This document shows, piece by piece, positions 1-8,460 of a DNA stretch of 22,572 nt. The notes under the pieces are model-generated. The model made no database searches and was not told where the DNA came from. It saw nothing but the letters and a program-made list of their open reading frames with translations. The DNA is taken from assembly GCA_902492275.1 (NCBI GenBank), contig CABUKW010000036.1, positions 1 through 22,572 on the forward strand, given 5' to 3'. Position numbers and translations under genes: made by a program. Position 1 is the stretch's first letter, and every line of letters starts with the position of its first letter. The DNA is from an uncultured Peptococcaceae bacterium (GTDB taxonomy: Bacteria; Bacillota; Peptococcia; Peptococcales; Peptococcaceae).

Positions 1-426
1 CTGGCTGCTGCTGAGGAAAAAATCGGGCCGGTGAAAATTGAAGATGAGGTATCCGATGAAATCTGTGAAAAATGCGGCCGCAATATGGTTATCAAAATGG
101 GGCGTTTTGGTAAGTTTTTAGCTTGTCCCGGTTTTCCAGAATGCAGCAATGCCAAACCGCTATTGGAAAAAATTAACGTGATTTGTCCCGTTTGTCAAAA
201 AGGCGAAGTAGTGCTGCGGCGCAGCAAAAAGGGACGCACCTTTTATGGCTGCAGCGATTATCCAGAATGCGATTTTGTCAGTTGGGACCGTCCTACCGGT
301 CAGCGGTGCCCCAAATGCAATAGCATTTTGGTAGAGCGTAAAACCAAAAAAGGAACTTTAGTGATTTGCAGCAATAAGGAGTGTAATTTTGAACCAGGTG
401 AACAAAGCAAACAACAAGAAAGTTAA
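1..426 (+). CDS. topA: DNA topoisomerase I, C-terminal zinc-ribbon end (partial)
   Basis: The reading frame is open from base 1, so only the C-terminal ~141 residues of type IA topoisomerase I are present; the start and catalytic core lie before the window. Three zinc-ribbon repeats are visible in order, each with two Cys pairs: CEKC with CPGFPEC, CPVC with CSDYPEC, and CPKC with CSNKEC. These match the topoisomerase C-terminal zinc-repeat family, which binds single-stranded DNA and helps relax negative supercoils. The tail is short and polar. The 3' end overlaps the trmFO start by 38 nt, so the two are probably co-transcribed and coupled, as in many Firmicutes. The identity as topA rests on these ribbons plus the trmFO-xerC-hslVU neighbourhood. 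Confidence 0.93.
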   Translation: MAAAEEKIGPVKIEDEVSDEICEKCGRNMVIKMGRFGKFLACPGFPECSNAKPLLEKINVICPVCQKGEVVLRRSKKGRTFYGCSDYPECDFVSWDRPTGQRCPKCNSILVERKTKKGTLVICSNKECNFEPGEQSKQQES

Positions 427-1723
427 TGTTATCGGCGCAGGCTTAGCCGGCTCAGAAGCCGCATGGCAGCTTGTACAGAGGGGCATCCCAGTGCGGCTTT
501 ATGAGATGCGGCCCTATAAATATTCTCCGGCCCATCATACCGACGGGTTTGGAGAGCTGGTTTGCAGCAATTCGCTGCGGGCCAATAATCTGGAGAATGC
601 GGTAGGACTGCTCAAAGAAGAGCTACGCCGCTGTAACTCTCTGATTATGCACTGTGCCGATAACAACCAAGTGCCAGCGGGAGGCGCTTTAGCTGTAGAC
701 AGAGAAAAATTCTCTGCCCAGATTACGCAAACACTGCAGCAGCATCCATTGGTGGAGATTGTATATCAAGAGGTTTGTGCAATTCCAGATGATGAAATCA
801 CCATTATTGCCACTGGACCGCTAACCGATGGCGCTATGGCCCAATATCTCAAAGAGGTAACCGCTCAGGATGATTTATATTTCTACGATGCTGCGGCGCC
901 CATTGTGACAGCCGAGTCCATTGACTACGAAAAAGCCTTCTGGGCTTCTCGCTATGATAAAGGCGATGCCGATTATTTGAATTGTCCGATGACAGAGGCG
1001 GAATACAATCGCTTTTATGATGCGCTGACCAGCGCCGAGTTGATTGAGACAAAAGAGTTTGAAAAAGAGAAATTTTTCGAAGGCTGTATGCCCATTGAAG
1101 TTATGGCCAGCCGTGGACGGCAGACGTTGTTATTTGGCCCCATGAAGCCGGTGGGATTAGTGGATAAACGGACCGGAGTGCAATCCTATGCAGTGGTGCA
1201 GTTGCGCCAGGATAATCAGGAAGGGACACTCTTTAACATTGTAGGCTTTCAGACCCGCATGAAATGGGGCGAACAAAAACGGGTGCTGCAAATGATTCCA
1301 GGATTAGAGCAAGCAGAAATTGTGCGCTATGGCGTTATGCACCGCAACACCTTTGTCAATTCGCCCTTAGCCTTAGCAGCTACCGGTCGGATTAAGCGTA
1401 AAGAGCAATTATTTTTGGCTGGGCAGATTACTGGCGTGGAAGGCTACGTGGAGTCCACCGCCAGCGGTTTAGTGGCAGGAATTAACGCCGCCCGCATGTA
1501 TCAACAACAGAGCTTGCTGCAGTTTCCCCTGACTACCGCTATCGGCGGTTTAATGAATTATATTGTTACAGCGGACAGTAAGCATTTCCAGCCTATGAAT
1601 ATCAATTTCAGCTTGCTTCCCGGTTTGGAGCAAAAAATCCGCAACAAAAAAGAAAAAAACGGCAAGATTGCCCAGCGGGCGCTGGAGGATTTGGCGGTTT
1701 TTCTGGAAACCGCGCAAAATTAG
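389..1723 (+). CDS. trmFO: Methylenetetrahydrofolate--tRNA (uracil-5-)-methyltransferase TrmFO
   Basis: This 444-residue protein is full length for TrmFO (formerly Gid), the folate- and FAD-dependent enzyme that makes m5U54 in the T loop of tRNA. The N-terminus has the dinucleotide-binding motif GAGLAGSEAAW (residues 16-26). Typical stretches follow, including YEMRP, ELVCSNSLRANN and GALAVDRE, and GQITGVEGYVESTASGL near residue 350. The start is a TTG at 389, with AAGGAG at 376-381 seven bases upstream; a GTG at 398 is the alternative. The start lies inside topA. The order topA-trmFO-xerC is conserved in Firmicutes. The protein is cytoplasmic, and no damage is seen. Confidence 0.96.
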   Translation: MNQVNKANNKKVNVIGAGLAGSEAAWQLVQRGIPVRLYEMRPYKYSPAHHTDGFGELVCSNSLRANNLENAVGLLKEELRRCNSLIMHCADNNQVPAGGALAVDREKFSAQITQTLQQHPLVEIVYQEVCAIPDDEITIIATGPLTDGAMAQYLKEVTAQDDLYFYDAAAPIVTAESIDYEKAFWASRYDKGDADYLNCPMTEAEYNRFYDALTSAELIETKEFEKEKFFEGCMPIEVMASRGRQTLLFGPMKPVGLVDKRTGVQSYAVVQLRQDNQEGTLFNIVGFQTRMKWGEQKRVLQMIPGLEQAEIVRYGVMHRNTFVNSPLALAATGRIKRKEQLFLAGQITGVEGYVESTASGLVAGINAARMYQQQSLLQFPLTTAIGGLMNYIVTADSKHFQPMNINFSLLPGLEQKIRNKKEKNGKIAQRALEDLAVFLETAQN

Positions 1724-1757
1724 GCTTTGCATCTGAGATGTTAAGATTGCAAGAAAG

Positions 1758-1789
1758 GCCCTTTTGGTTGTTAGAACAGTCAAAAGGGC
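1758..1789 (+). other. Intercistronic hairpin between trmFO and xerC
   Basis: GCCCTTTTG at 1758-1766 pairs perfectly with CAAAAGGGC at 1781-1789, with one more G-U pair inside and a loop of about 12 nt. No T run follows (the next bases are GTGATACATAA), so it does not look like an intrinsic terminator. It may be an RNA-processing or stability element within the operon. Confidence 0.4.
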
Positions 1790-1831
1790 GTGATACATAA
1801 AAATGCCAAAATAAAAGGAGGTGACGGTGGA

Positions 1832-2734
1832 ATGTCCGATCATTCATACGCTGTTTATCTGCAAGAATTTTTAAATTGGCTCAAAAATGAAAAGGGCAGC
1901 GCTGACAACACCGTTGCCGCCTATCAGAAAGATTTGGAGCAGTTCGGTCAATTTTTAGACAAAGAGCATTTGTTGCTGGAGCAGTTGGAATATCGAGATT
2001 TGCGCTATTATATGGCCAGCTTGCAAAAGGAACAGGATTTGAAAAAGACCACACTCAGCCGTAAAACAGCGGCAATAAAAAGTTTTTGCAAATATCTGAA
2101 CCGAGAGGGTTGGCTGGAACACAATCCCGCTGATTTGCTTTCTACACCCAAAAAAGAAAAGCATTTGCCATCGGTGATTAACGAAATCGATATGACCGCC
2201 TTTTTAGATGACTTTTTGTCCGGCGAAGAACCCCTGCAACTACGCAACAAAGCAATTTTTGAATTGCTTTACAGTTCAGGACTGCGGGTATCGGAATTGG
2301 TAGGGCTGAACGTAGATGACGTACAAAAGCAAAAGGGAATGTTGCGCATTTGGGGCAAGGGCAGCAAGGAGCGCATTGTTCCGGTAGGACAACAGGCGCA
2401 AACCGCCATTTTGCATTACGTGGACCATGGCCGCCCGCTTTTATGGAAGCAAGAGGAGCCAGCTTTATTTTTAAATCATCAGGGCGGCAGACTAACCAGC
2501 CGCGGTGTGGAATATATTTTAGAGCAATCCATCAAAAAAGGAGCGCTGAAATACAAGGTAACGCCTCATGTATTTCGCCATTCCTTTGCTACCCATCTAT
2601 TGGACAACGGCGCCGATTTGCGGGTAATTCAGGAGTTATTAGGCCATGAAAGTCTTTCTACCACGCAAATTTACACCGAAGTATCCAGCAGTCATTTACA
2701 ACAGATTTATCGCAAAGCGCATCCGCGGGCGTAG
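1832..2734 (+). CDS. xerC: Tyrosine recombinase XerC
   Basis: A 300-residue tyrosine recombinase, the usual length for XerC, which with a partner resolves chromosome dimers at dif. The N-terminal SAM-like core-binding domain covers about residues 5-90 and the catalytic domain about 115-290. The full catalytic set is visible: R152 in SGLRVSEL, K176 in GKGSKER, H246 and R249 in PHVFRH, H272 in LLGHESL, and the nucleophile Y281 in TTQIYTEV. The start is ATG 1832, because AGGAGG at 1816-1821 sits ten bases upstream; an in-frame upstream start would give a tail with no ribosome site. Its place before hslV-hslU matches codV/xerC of Bacillus-type operons, which supports xerC over a mobile integrase. 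Confidence 0.95.
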   Translation: MSDHSYAVYLQEFLNWLKNEKGSADNTVAAYQKDLEQFGQFLDKEHLLLEQLEYRDLRYYMASLQKEQDLKKTTLSRKTAAIKSFCKYLNREGWLEHNPADLLSTPKKEKHLPSVINEIDMTAFLDDFLSGEEPLQLRNKAIFELLYSSGLRVSELVGLNVDDVQKQKGMLRIWGKGSKERIVPVGQQAQTAILHYVDHGRPLLWKQEEPALFLNHQGGRLTSRGVEYILEQSIKKGALKYKVTPHVFRHSFATHLLDNGADLRVIQELLGHESLSTTQIYTEVSSSHLQQIYRKAHPRA

Positions 2735-2769
2735 CACTGCGGAAAAATTTTGTATAGAGGAGGAACAAT

Positions 2770-3294
2770 ATGACAACGATTTTGGCAGTAAAAAAAGACG
2801 ACCAGGTTGCCATTGCCGGTGACGGTCAGGTAACGTTAGGTGAAAAAGTGATTATGAAGCATTCGGCCAAAAAGGTGCGCACCTTATATCATGGCAAAGT
2901 GGTAACTGGCTTTGCCGGTTCCGTGTCGGACGCTATCAGCTTATTTGAAAAATTTGAAAATCATTTAGAATCCAGTCGAGGCAACTTAACAAAAGCGGCG
3001 GTGGAGATGGCCAAGGAATGGCGATCTGATAAAGTTTTAAAAAATCTGGAGGCTATGCTGATCGTAGCCAACAAAGAAGAGCTGCTGGTGCTTTCTGGTA
3101 ATGGTGAAGTGATTACGCCAGACTTTGATACAGTCGCTATCGGCTCCGGTGGCTCTTACGCCTACGCAGCTTCATTAGCCCTGATGCAGAATACCAATCT
3201 CAGCGCCGCGGAGATTGCCCGCAAATCGCTGGAAATTGCCAGTGAAATTTGCGTATTTACCAATAACCATATTACGGTAGAACAGGTACAGTAG
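2770..3294 (+). CDS. hslV: ATP-dependent protease HslVU, peptidase subunit HslV
   Basis: A 174-residue proteasome-related peptidase that forms the double-hexameric core of the HslVU (ClpQY) protease. The N-terminus is MTTILAVKKDD: removal of Met exposes Thr as the catalytic nucleophile, as in Gram-negative HslV (Bacillus CodW/ClpQ uses Ser). GDGQVTLG, KVRTLYHGKVVTGFAGSVSDA and AIGSGGSYAYAAS are typical stretches. ATG 2770 follows AGGAGG closely. hslU starts ten bases after the stop, so the two subunits are made from one message. Confidence 0.97.
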   Translation: MTTILAVKKDDQVAIAGDGQVTLGEKVIMKHSAKKVRTLYHGKVVTGFAGSVSDAISLFEKFENHLESSRGNLTKAAVEMAKEWRSDKVLKNLEAMLIVANKEELLVLSGNGEVITPDFDTVAIGSGGSYAYAASLALMQNTNLSAAEIARKSLEIASEICVFTNNHITVEQVQ

Positions 3295-3304
3295 GAGGGG
3301 TATC

Positions 3305-4699
3305 ATGGAAATTTTGACACCGCAACAGGTTGTAACTGAGCTGGATAAATATATCATCGGTCAGCAAGAGGCCAAAAAGAGCGTAGCGGTTGCCTTGCGA
3401 AACCGTTACCGTCGCAGCCGTTTACCCAAAGCACAACAAGAAGAAATCAGTCCTAAAAATATTATTATGATTGGGCCAACTGGCGTAGGGAAAACAGAAA
3501 TCGCCCGTCGCTTGGCCAAATTGGTGCAAGCCCCTTTTGTAAAAGTGGAAGCCACCAAATTTACCGAGGTAGGTTATGTAGGCCGCGACGTAGAATCTAT
3601 GATTCGCGATTTATTAGAAGCCGCCATCCGTCAGGTAAATGAAACCAAAATGCAGGAAGTAGAACAGCAAGCCCAACGCTTAGCAGAAGACCGGCTGGTA
3701 GATTTACTGGCTCCTATGCCCAAAAAGAAATCGGCCATGAATAATCCCTTTGAAATGCTGTTTAACAACGGTACTGCTGCCACCTCCAACCCAACAGACA
3801 ATGATGCTGATTTGCAAACTGTGAAGGACAAACGGGAAATTTTAAAGCAAAAACTGCGGCGACAGGAATTAGAAGAAGACTATATCGACATTGAAGTAGA
3901 AGACAGCAACTCCATGAATGACATGTTGGCCAGCATGGGTGTAGATGACAGCAATGGCAATTTTGGCGAGATGTTCAGCAGCTTTATGCCGAAAAAAATG
4001 AAAAAACGCAAGGTAACTGTGGAACAGGCCCGCAAAATTTTAACCCAGCAGGAAGCGGAAAAATTGGTGGATTTTGACGATGTAAAGCAGGAAGCCATCG
4101 CTTTAGCCGAAAATCACGGCATTATCTTTTTAGACGAAATTGATAAAATTGCCAGCAAGGGCAGCAGCAGTGGCCCCGACGTTTCCCGGGAAGGCGTGCA
4201 GCGAGACATCCTGCCCATTGTAGAGGGGAGCGTGGTGAAAACTAAATATGGCAATATCCGTACGGACCATATTTTATTTATTGCCGCCGGCGCATTCCAT
4301 GTTGCCAAGCCTACCGATTTAATTCCTGAATTACAGGGCCGTTTCCCCGTTCGCGTTTATCTGGAAAATTTGTCCCAACAGGATTTGGAACGGATTTTAC
4401 GGGAGCCGGACAATTCGCTGCTCAAGCAGTACACCCAGCTTTTACAAACAGAAGACGTAGAACTCGTCTTTACTGATGAAGCCATTAGCCAGCTAGCAAC
4501 CATCGCCTATAACTTAAACGAGCAAACAGAAAACTTAGGCGCTCGTCGGCTGCACACTATCCTGGAAAAATTATTGGCGGATGTAATGTTTGCCGCCAGC
4601 GATTATGCAGGGCAGCAGTTCGTCATTGATCGCCACTATGTAGAGACCCATCTCAGTGAAATGATGATTGAGCGGGATTTGAGTAAATTTATTTTGTAG
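3305..4699 (+). CDS. hslU: ATP-dependent protease HslVU, ATPase subunit HslU
   Basis: A 464-residue AAA+ unfoldase that feeds substrates to HslV. The N-terminal LTPQQVVTELDKYIIGQ is family-typical. Walker A is GPTGVGKT at residues 57-64, Walker B is GIIFLDEID near residue 275, and the sensor/arginine region is ENLGARRLHTILEKLL. The long charged insertion between about residues 110 and 250 is the I domain, which holds substrate. The C-terminus ends in LSKFIL, the kind of tail that docks into HslV. ATG 3305 follows AGGAGG by a few bases. In Bacillus, codY follows this gene; here galU follows after 33 bp. Confidence 0.97.
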   Translation: MEILTPQQVVTELDKYIIGQQEAKKSVAVALRNRYRRSRLPKAQQEEISPKNIIMIGPTGVGKTEIARRLAKLVQAPFVKVEATKFTEVGYVGRDVESMIRDLLEAAIRQVNETKMQEVEQQAQRLAEDRLVDLLAPMPKKKSAMNNPFEMLFNNGTAATSNPTDNDADLQTVKDKREILKQKLRRQELEEDYIDIEVEDSNSMNDMLASMGVDDSNGNFGEMFSSFMPKKMKKRKVTVEQARKILTQQEAEKLVDFDDVKQEAIALAENHGIIFLDEIDKIASKGSSSGPDVSREGVQRDILPIVEGSVVKTKYGNIRTDHILFIAAGAFHVAKPTDLIPELQGRFPVRVYLENLSQQDLERILREPDNSLLKQYTQLLQTEDVELVFTDEAISQLATIAYNLNEQTENLGARRLHTILEKLLADVMFAASDYAGQQFVIDRHYVETHLSEMMIERDLSKFIL

Positions 4700-4732
4700 T
4701 TATATTTTATGGGACACAGGCAGGGAGTTTTT

Positions 4733-5617
4733 ATGCAAATTACCAAAGCAGTTATTCCGGCGGCGGGTCTTGGCACCCGCTTTCTGCCGGCCACCAAAGC
4801 GCAGCCTAAAGAGATGCTGCCTATTGTGGACAAACCAACTATTCAATATATCATTGAAGAAGCGGTGGCCTCCGGTATTACCGATATTTTAATCATTACC
4901 GGCCGCAATAAACGGGCCATTGAAGACCATTTTGACCGTTCAGTTGAATTGGAGCTGGAGTTGGAGCGCAAGCACAAAGATAAGCTTTTGGAAGAAATCA
5001 AAGCGATTTCTCAATTGGTCAATATTCAGTATATCCGGCAGCAAACACCAAAAGGTTTGGGACATGCAGTGCTATGCGCTAAAAATTTTGTGGGCAACGA
5101 GCCTTTCGCCGTTATGCTGGGCGATGACGTGGTAGATTCCCATGTACCTTGCTTAAAGCAGCTGATGCAAGTATTTGAACGCTACAATTCCACAGTGCTG
5201 GGCGTACAGCAGGTAGCTTGGGAGGATGTGGATAAATACGGTATCGTTTCCGGAGAGGTGATGGAGGATGGCATCCATAAAGTAAAAACACTGTTCGAAA
5301 AACCGGATCGAGAAATTGCACCTTCCAATGTAGCGATTTTGGGCCGCTACATCATTACGCCCGATATTTTCCCCATTTTGGAGCATACCGAGCCCGGTGC
5401 CGGTCTGGAAATTCAGCTGACCGATGCGCTGAAAGAATTAGCCCGTCACAAAGCGGTGTACGCCTATGAATTTGCCGGTTGCCGTTATGATGTAGGCGAT
5501 AAACTTGGCTTTTTGAAAGCCACTGTAGAAATGGCCCTCAAACGGCCCGATTTACACGATGATTTTTCCGCCTATTTAAAATCGTTAACCGGCCAGTGGG
5601 ATCAACTGGAATGTTAA
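4733..5617 (+). CDS. galU: UTP--glucose-1-phosphate uridylyltransferase
   Basis: A 294-residue GalU-family nucleotidyltransferase that makes UDP-glucose from UTP and glucose-1-phosphate for envelope polysaccharide and glycolipid synthesis. The N-terminal signature AVIPAAGLGTRFLPATKAQP with KEMLP is at residues 6-30; LGDDVV, EKP, GRYIITP and DVGDKLGFLKA follow as in the family. The start is ATG 4733, five bases after GGGAG at 4723-4727; an earlier in-frame ATG lacks a ribosome site. It lies 33 bp after hslU on the same strand and probably ends the topA-to-galU transcript, since a long hairpin follows at 5648. The symbol galU is used for the family; gtaB is the Bacillus name. Confidence 0.95.
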   Translation: MQITKAVIPAAGLGTRFLPATKAQPKEMLPIVDKPTIQYIIEEAVASGITDILIITGRNKRAIEDHFDRSVELELELERKHKDKLLEEIKAISQLVNIQYIRQQTPKGLGHAVLCAKNFVGNEPFAVMLGDDVVDSHVPCLKQLMQVFERYNSTVLGVQQVAWEDVDKYGIVSGEVMEDGIHKVKTLFEKPDREIAPSNVAILGRYIITPDIFPILEHTEPGAGLEIQLTDALKELARHKAVYAYEFAGCRYDVGDKLGFLKATVEMALKRPDLHDDFSAYLKSLTGQWDQLEC

Positions 5618-5647
5618 AAATGGATCGGCAATTGTTTGCCGAATAAG

Positions 5648-5683
5648 AAAACGGTCTTTGGACATTTCCAGAGGCTGTTTTTG
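5648..5683 (+). terminator. Intrinsic terminator after galU
   Basis: A 14-bp stem (5648-5661 with 5668-5681, including three G-U pairs) encloses a 6-nt loop. Its 3' arm ends in GTTTTT. It separates galU from the rpsB promoter. A smaller 7-bp stem at 5625-5642 lies just before it. Confidence 0.65.
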
Positions 5684-5737
5684 GTTAGATAAAAAAGAAG
5701 TGGCTAGAAAAAATTTTCCTGCAAAACAAAAAAAATA

Positions 5738-5766
5738 TTGTATTTCTTTTTATTCTGTGATAGAAT
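5738..5766 (+). promoter_or_regulatory. Sigma-A-type promoter for rpsB-tsf
   Basis: TTGTAT (5738-5743), a 17-bp spacer, then TAGAAT (5761-5766) with a TGA extension before the -10. Transcription would start near 5773, leaving about a 117-nt leader before rpsB. Confidence 0.65.
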
Positions 5767-5787
5767 TACTGACGGTGCAAATACACA

Positions 5788-5845
5788 CGTCTGATGATTT
5801 TGCAGGCAGAGCCTGTTTAGGTTCCTGCAGGAGAAGATTCAGGCG
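5788..5845 (+). promoter_or_regulatory. Structured 5' leader of rpsB (possible S2 autoregulatory element)
   Basis: CGTCTGA (5788-5794) can pair with TCAGGCG (5839-5845), with one G-U pair. Inside it TGCAGG (5801-5806) pairs with CCTGCA (5824-5829), and CAGGC with GCCTG offers an alternative inner stem. The nested, compact fold lies between the promoter and the rpsB ribosome site. Ribosomal protein operons often carry such leaders, but I do not recognise this as a named motif. Confidence 0.4.
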
Positions 5846-5889
5846 GAGGAATGCAACAAAAATCTAATACATGAGAGGAGGTGTCCGAA

Positions 5890-6636
5890 ATGGCAGTAAT
5901 CTCTATGAAACAGTTATTAGAGGCTGGTGTACATTTTGGTCATCAAACAAGACGCTGGAACCCGAAAATGGCTCCTTACATTTTTGCAGAAAGAAATGGT
6001 ATTTATATCATCGACCTGCAGAAAACCGTGAAAAAAGTAGTGGAAGCGTACGATTTTGTACGTGAAGTAGCAGCAGCAGGAAAACCAATCCTGTTTGTTG
6101 GTACAAAAAAACAGGCGCAGGAAACAATTAAAGAAGAAGCGCTGCGCTGCGAACAGTACTATGTAAATGAAAGATGGTTGGGCGGTATGCTGACCAACTA
6201 TCAGACCATCGAAAAACGGATTCAGCGGTTAAGAAAACTGGAAGCTATGGAAGCAGAAGGCACCATGGATTTGTTAACCAAAAAAGAAAAATTCAAATTA
6301 CTGGGTGAAAAAGAAAAGCTGGAACGGTTCTTAGGCGGTATCAAAGAAATGCCTGAACTGCCAGGTGCTTTATTTGTAATTGACCCAAGAAAAGAAAAAA
6401 TTGCTGTTACCGAAGCGAAAAAACTGGGTATTCCAGTGGTAGCTGTCGTAGATACCAACTGCGATCCAGACGATGTAGATTACGTGATTCCTGGTAACGA
6501 TGATGCAATCAGAGCCGTAAAATTACTGGCTTCTGTTATCAGTGACGCTGTTCTGGAAGCAAAACAGGGCGAAAGTATGGATGACGCAGAAACAGAAGAA
6601 GTAACTGCAGAAGAAGCAGAAAAAGTGGAAGAATAA
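5890..6636 (+). CDS. rpsB: 30S ribosomal protein S2
   Basis: A 248-residue S2. The N-terminus MAVISMKQLLEAGVHFGHQTRRWNPKM is canonical, followed by YIFAERNGIYIIDLQKT, FVGTKKQAQ, RWLGGMLTNYQTI and VVDTNCDPDDVDYVIPGNDDAIRA. The C-terminus is an acidic Glu-rich tail. The start is ATG 5890, eight bases after AGGAGG at 5876-5881; the GTG at 5881 overlaps that ribosome site and is rejected. It heads the conserved rpsB-tsf-pyrH-frr cluster and has its own promoter and leader. Codon use is strongly biased, as expected for a highly expressed gene. Confidence 0.98.
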   Translation: MAVISMKQLLEAGVHFGHQTRRWNPKMAPYIFAERNGIYIIDLQKTVKKVVEAYDFVREVAAAGKPILFVGTKKQAQETIKEEALRCEQYYVNERWLGGMLTNYQTIEKRIQRLRKLEAMEAEGTMDLLTKKEKFKLLGEKEKLERFLGGIKEMPELPGALFVIDPRKEKIAVTEAKKLGIPVVAVVDTNCDPDDVDYVIPGNDDAIRAVKLLASVISDAVLEAKQGESMDDAETEEVTAEEAEKVEE

Positions 6637-6657
6637 TTAGGATACGAATACAGTTTC

Positions 6658-6688
6658 ATAGGGTAACCGTTGGTTACCCTATATTTTG
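6658..6688 (+). terminator. Hairpin terminator/attenuator between rpsB and tsf
   Basis: A perfect 11-bp stem (6658-6668 with 6672-6682) with a 3-nt loop is followed by ATTTTG. It probably stops or thins transcription after rpsB while part reads into tsf. Confidence 0.75.
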
Positions 6689-6718
6689 TAAAACAATTTT
6701 CTGAGGAGGTTTCTCATA

Positions 6719-7594
6719 ATGGCTATTACAGCTGCATTGGTAAAAGAATTAAGAGAAATGACTGGCGCTGGCATGATGGATTGCAAAAAAGCGTTGACCG
6801 AATGCGACGGCGATATGGATAAAGCAGTAGACTTTTTACGGGAAAAAGGCTTGGCTCAGGCTGCAAAAAAGGCTGGCCGTATTGCGGCAGAAGGGCTTGT
6901 TGGTTCTTACATCTCTGACGATGCCAAAACGGGCGTAATTGTAGAAATTAACTGCGAAACAGACTTTGTAGCAAAAACCGATGACTTCAAGGATTTGGTA
7001 AACACCGTAGCTGTTCATATCGCAGCTACCAAACCGGCTGATGTGGAAACACTGGCAGCTTCTGAATTAAATGGACAGACTGTGGCAGCATTGATTACTG
7101 AAAAAATTGCTAAAATCGGCGAAAATATTTCTCTGCGTCGTTTTGCTTGCTATGAAACGGACGGCATTGTTGCTTCTTACATCCATGCTGGCGGTAAGAT
7201 TGTAACCTTAGTAGAAATGAAGGGCGGCGATGCTGCACTGGCAAAAGATATTGCAATGCAGGTTGCAGCGGCAAATCCGTCTTATCTGGACCGCACACAG
7301 GTACCTGATTCTGAACTGGAACATGAAAAACAGGTTCTGACTGAACAGGCGCGCAATGAAGGCAAACCAGAAAAAATTATTGAAAAAATGGTTCAGGGCC
7401 GCATTGAAAAATACTATAAAGAAGTTTGCTTGGTTGATCAGGCTTTCATCAAAGGCGATGATGAAAGTATTAGCAGTCTGTTGAAAAAAGCAAATGCAGA
7501 AATTGTTCGTTTTGTTCGCTATGAAATGGGCGAAGGTCTGGAAAAGAAACAAGAAGACTTTGCTGCAGAAGTTGCTGCACAGATGAAAGGTTAA
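6719..7594 (+). CDS. tsf: Translation elongation factor Ts
   Basis: A 291-residue EF-Ts, the exchange factor that recharges EF-Tu with GTP. The UBA-like N-terminus is LVKELREMTGAGMMDCKKAL (residues 8-27), with FLREKGLAQAAKKAGR next. The EF-Tu-contacting motif CETDFVAKTDDF is present, and the two-subdomain core continues to the C-terminus. ATG 6719 has GAGGAGGT a few bases upstream. It follows rpsB by 82 bp with a hairpin in between, a common arrangement. Confidence 0.98.
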   Translation: MAITAALVKELREMTGAGMMDCKKALTECDGDMDKAVDFLREKGLAQAAKKAGRIAAEGLVGSYISDDAKTGVIVEINCETDFVAKTDDFKDLVNTVAVHIAATKPADVETLAASELNGQTVAALITEKIAKIGENISLRRFACYETDGIVASYIHAGGKIVTLVEMKGGDAALAKDIAMQVAAANPSYLDRTQVPDSELEHEKQVLTEQARNEGKPEKIIEKMVQGRIEKYYKEVCLVDQAFIKGDDESISSLLKKANAEIVRFVRYEMGEGLEKKQEDFAAEVAAQMKG

Positions 7595-7617
7595 TTTGTC
7601 CATCATATTGAAAATTT

Positions 7618-7650
7618 TAAAGAGAACACCCTTGTGTTCTCTTTATTTAT
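7618..7650 (+). terminator. Intrinsic terminator after tsf
   Basis: A perfect 12-bp stem (7618-7629 with 7634-7645), loop CCTT, is followed by TTTAT. It separates tsf from pyrH, so pyrH-frr may need read-through or a promoter in 7650-7720, where no convincing -35/-10 pair was found. Confidence 0.8.
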
Positions 7651-7738
7651 GAGATAATATAGTATTATAAGCATGATGATGCTGTGAAATTTTCTGCTCT
7701 CGACAGAGAGACAGACATGGTAGGAGGCTATACACAGA

Positions 7739-8455
7739 ATGGAGCAACCAAAGTATAAACGGGTTATCTTAAAATTAAGCGGCGAGGCGTTGAGTGGAGA
7801 GGTGGGCTTTGGCCTAGAAGCCAACGTGCTCAATTCTATGTCTCAGCAAATTTTAGAACTAGTACAGGCTGGCGTACAAGTGGCAATTGTTGTGGGCGGC
7901 GGCAATATCTGGCGCGGTGTTACTGGCGCGAAACGAGGCATTGACCGAGCCACTGCAGATTATATGGGAATGCTGGCAACGGTAATCAATTCTCTGGCTT
8001 TGCAGGACGCGCTGGAAGCTAACGGTGTGGATACCCGCGTGATGACAGCCATTGAAATGCGGGAAGTGGCCGAACCTTACATTAAGCGGAGAGCCATTCG
8101 TCATTTAGAAAAAGGCAGAGTTGTTATTTTTGGCGCTGGTACAGGAAATCCGTATTTTTCTACCGATACCACGGCTGCATTGCGTGCGGCTGAAATGGGA
8201 GTTGACGTCATTCTGATGGCCAAAAAAGTGGACGGTGTGTATGATGATGATCCACGGAAAAATCCAAACGCGCATAAATTTGAAAGCCTGCAATACATTG
8301 ATGTATTAAACCAGGGGTTAAAAGTTATGGACTCCACTGCAATCAGCCTGTGTATGGATAACAATATTCCGCTGATTGTTTTTGACATGATGACACCGGG
8401 CAATATGAAACGGGCTGCTATGGGCGAAAAAATTGGAACTTATGTTGGGAGGTAG
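7739..8455 (+). CDS. pyrH: UMP kinase
   Basis: A 238-residue UMP kinase of the amino-acid-kinase fold, which phosphorylates UMP to UDP. KLSGEAL (residues 12-18), VVGGGNIWRG, MGMLATVINSLALQDALE, GAGTGNPYFSTDTTAALRA and KKVDGVYDDDP are family hallmarks. ATG 7739 lies eleven bases after AGGAGG at 7722-7727. It is five bases upstream of frr and co-transcribed with it. The protein is cytoplasmic, and no irregularity is seen. Confidence 0.98.
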   Translation: MEQPKYKRVILKLSGEALSGEVGFGLEANVLNSMSQQILELVQAGVQVAIVVGGGNIWRGVTGAKRGIDRATADYMGMLATVINSLALQDALEANGVDTRVMTAIEMREVAEPYIKRRAIRHLEKGRVVIFGAGTGNPYFSTDTTAALRAAEMGVDVILMAKKVDGVYDDDPRKNPNAHKFESLQYIDVLNQGLKVMDSTAISLCMDNNIPLIVFDMMTPGNMKRAAMGEKIGTYVGR

Positions 8456-8460
8456 TATTT

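Noticed and set aside
1758..1789. The hairpin after trmFO as an intrinsic terminator
   Set aside because: No T run follows and xerC begins 43 bp later on the same strand.
5658..5867. A 69-codon plus-strand frame between galU and rpsB
   Set aside because: It overlaps the galU terminator, the rpsB promoter and its leader, has no ribosome site and no protein-like composition.
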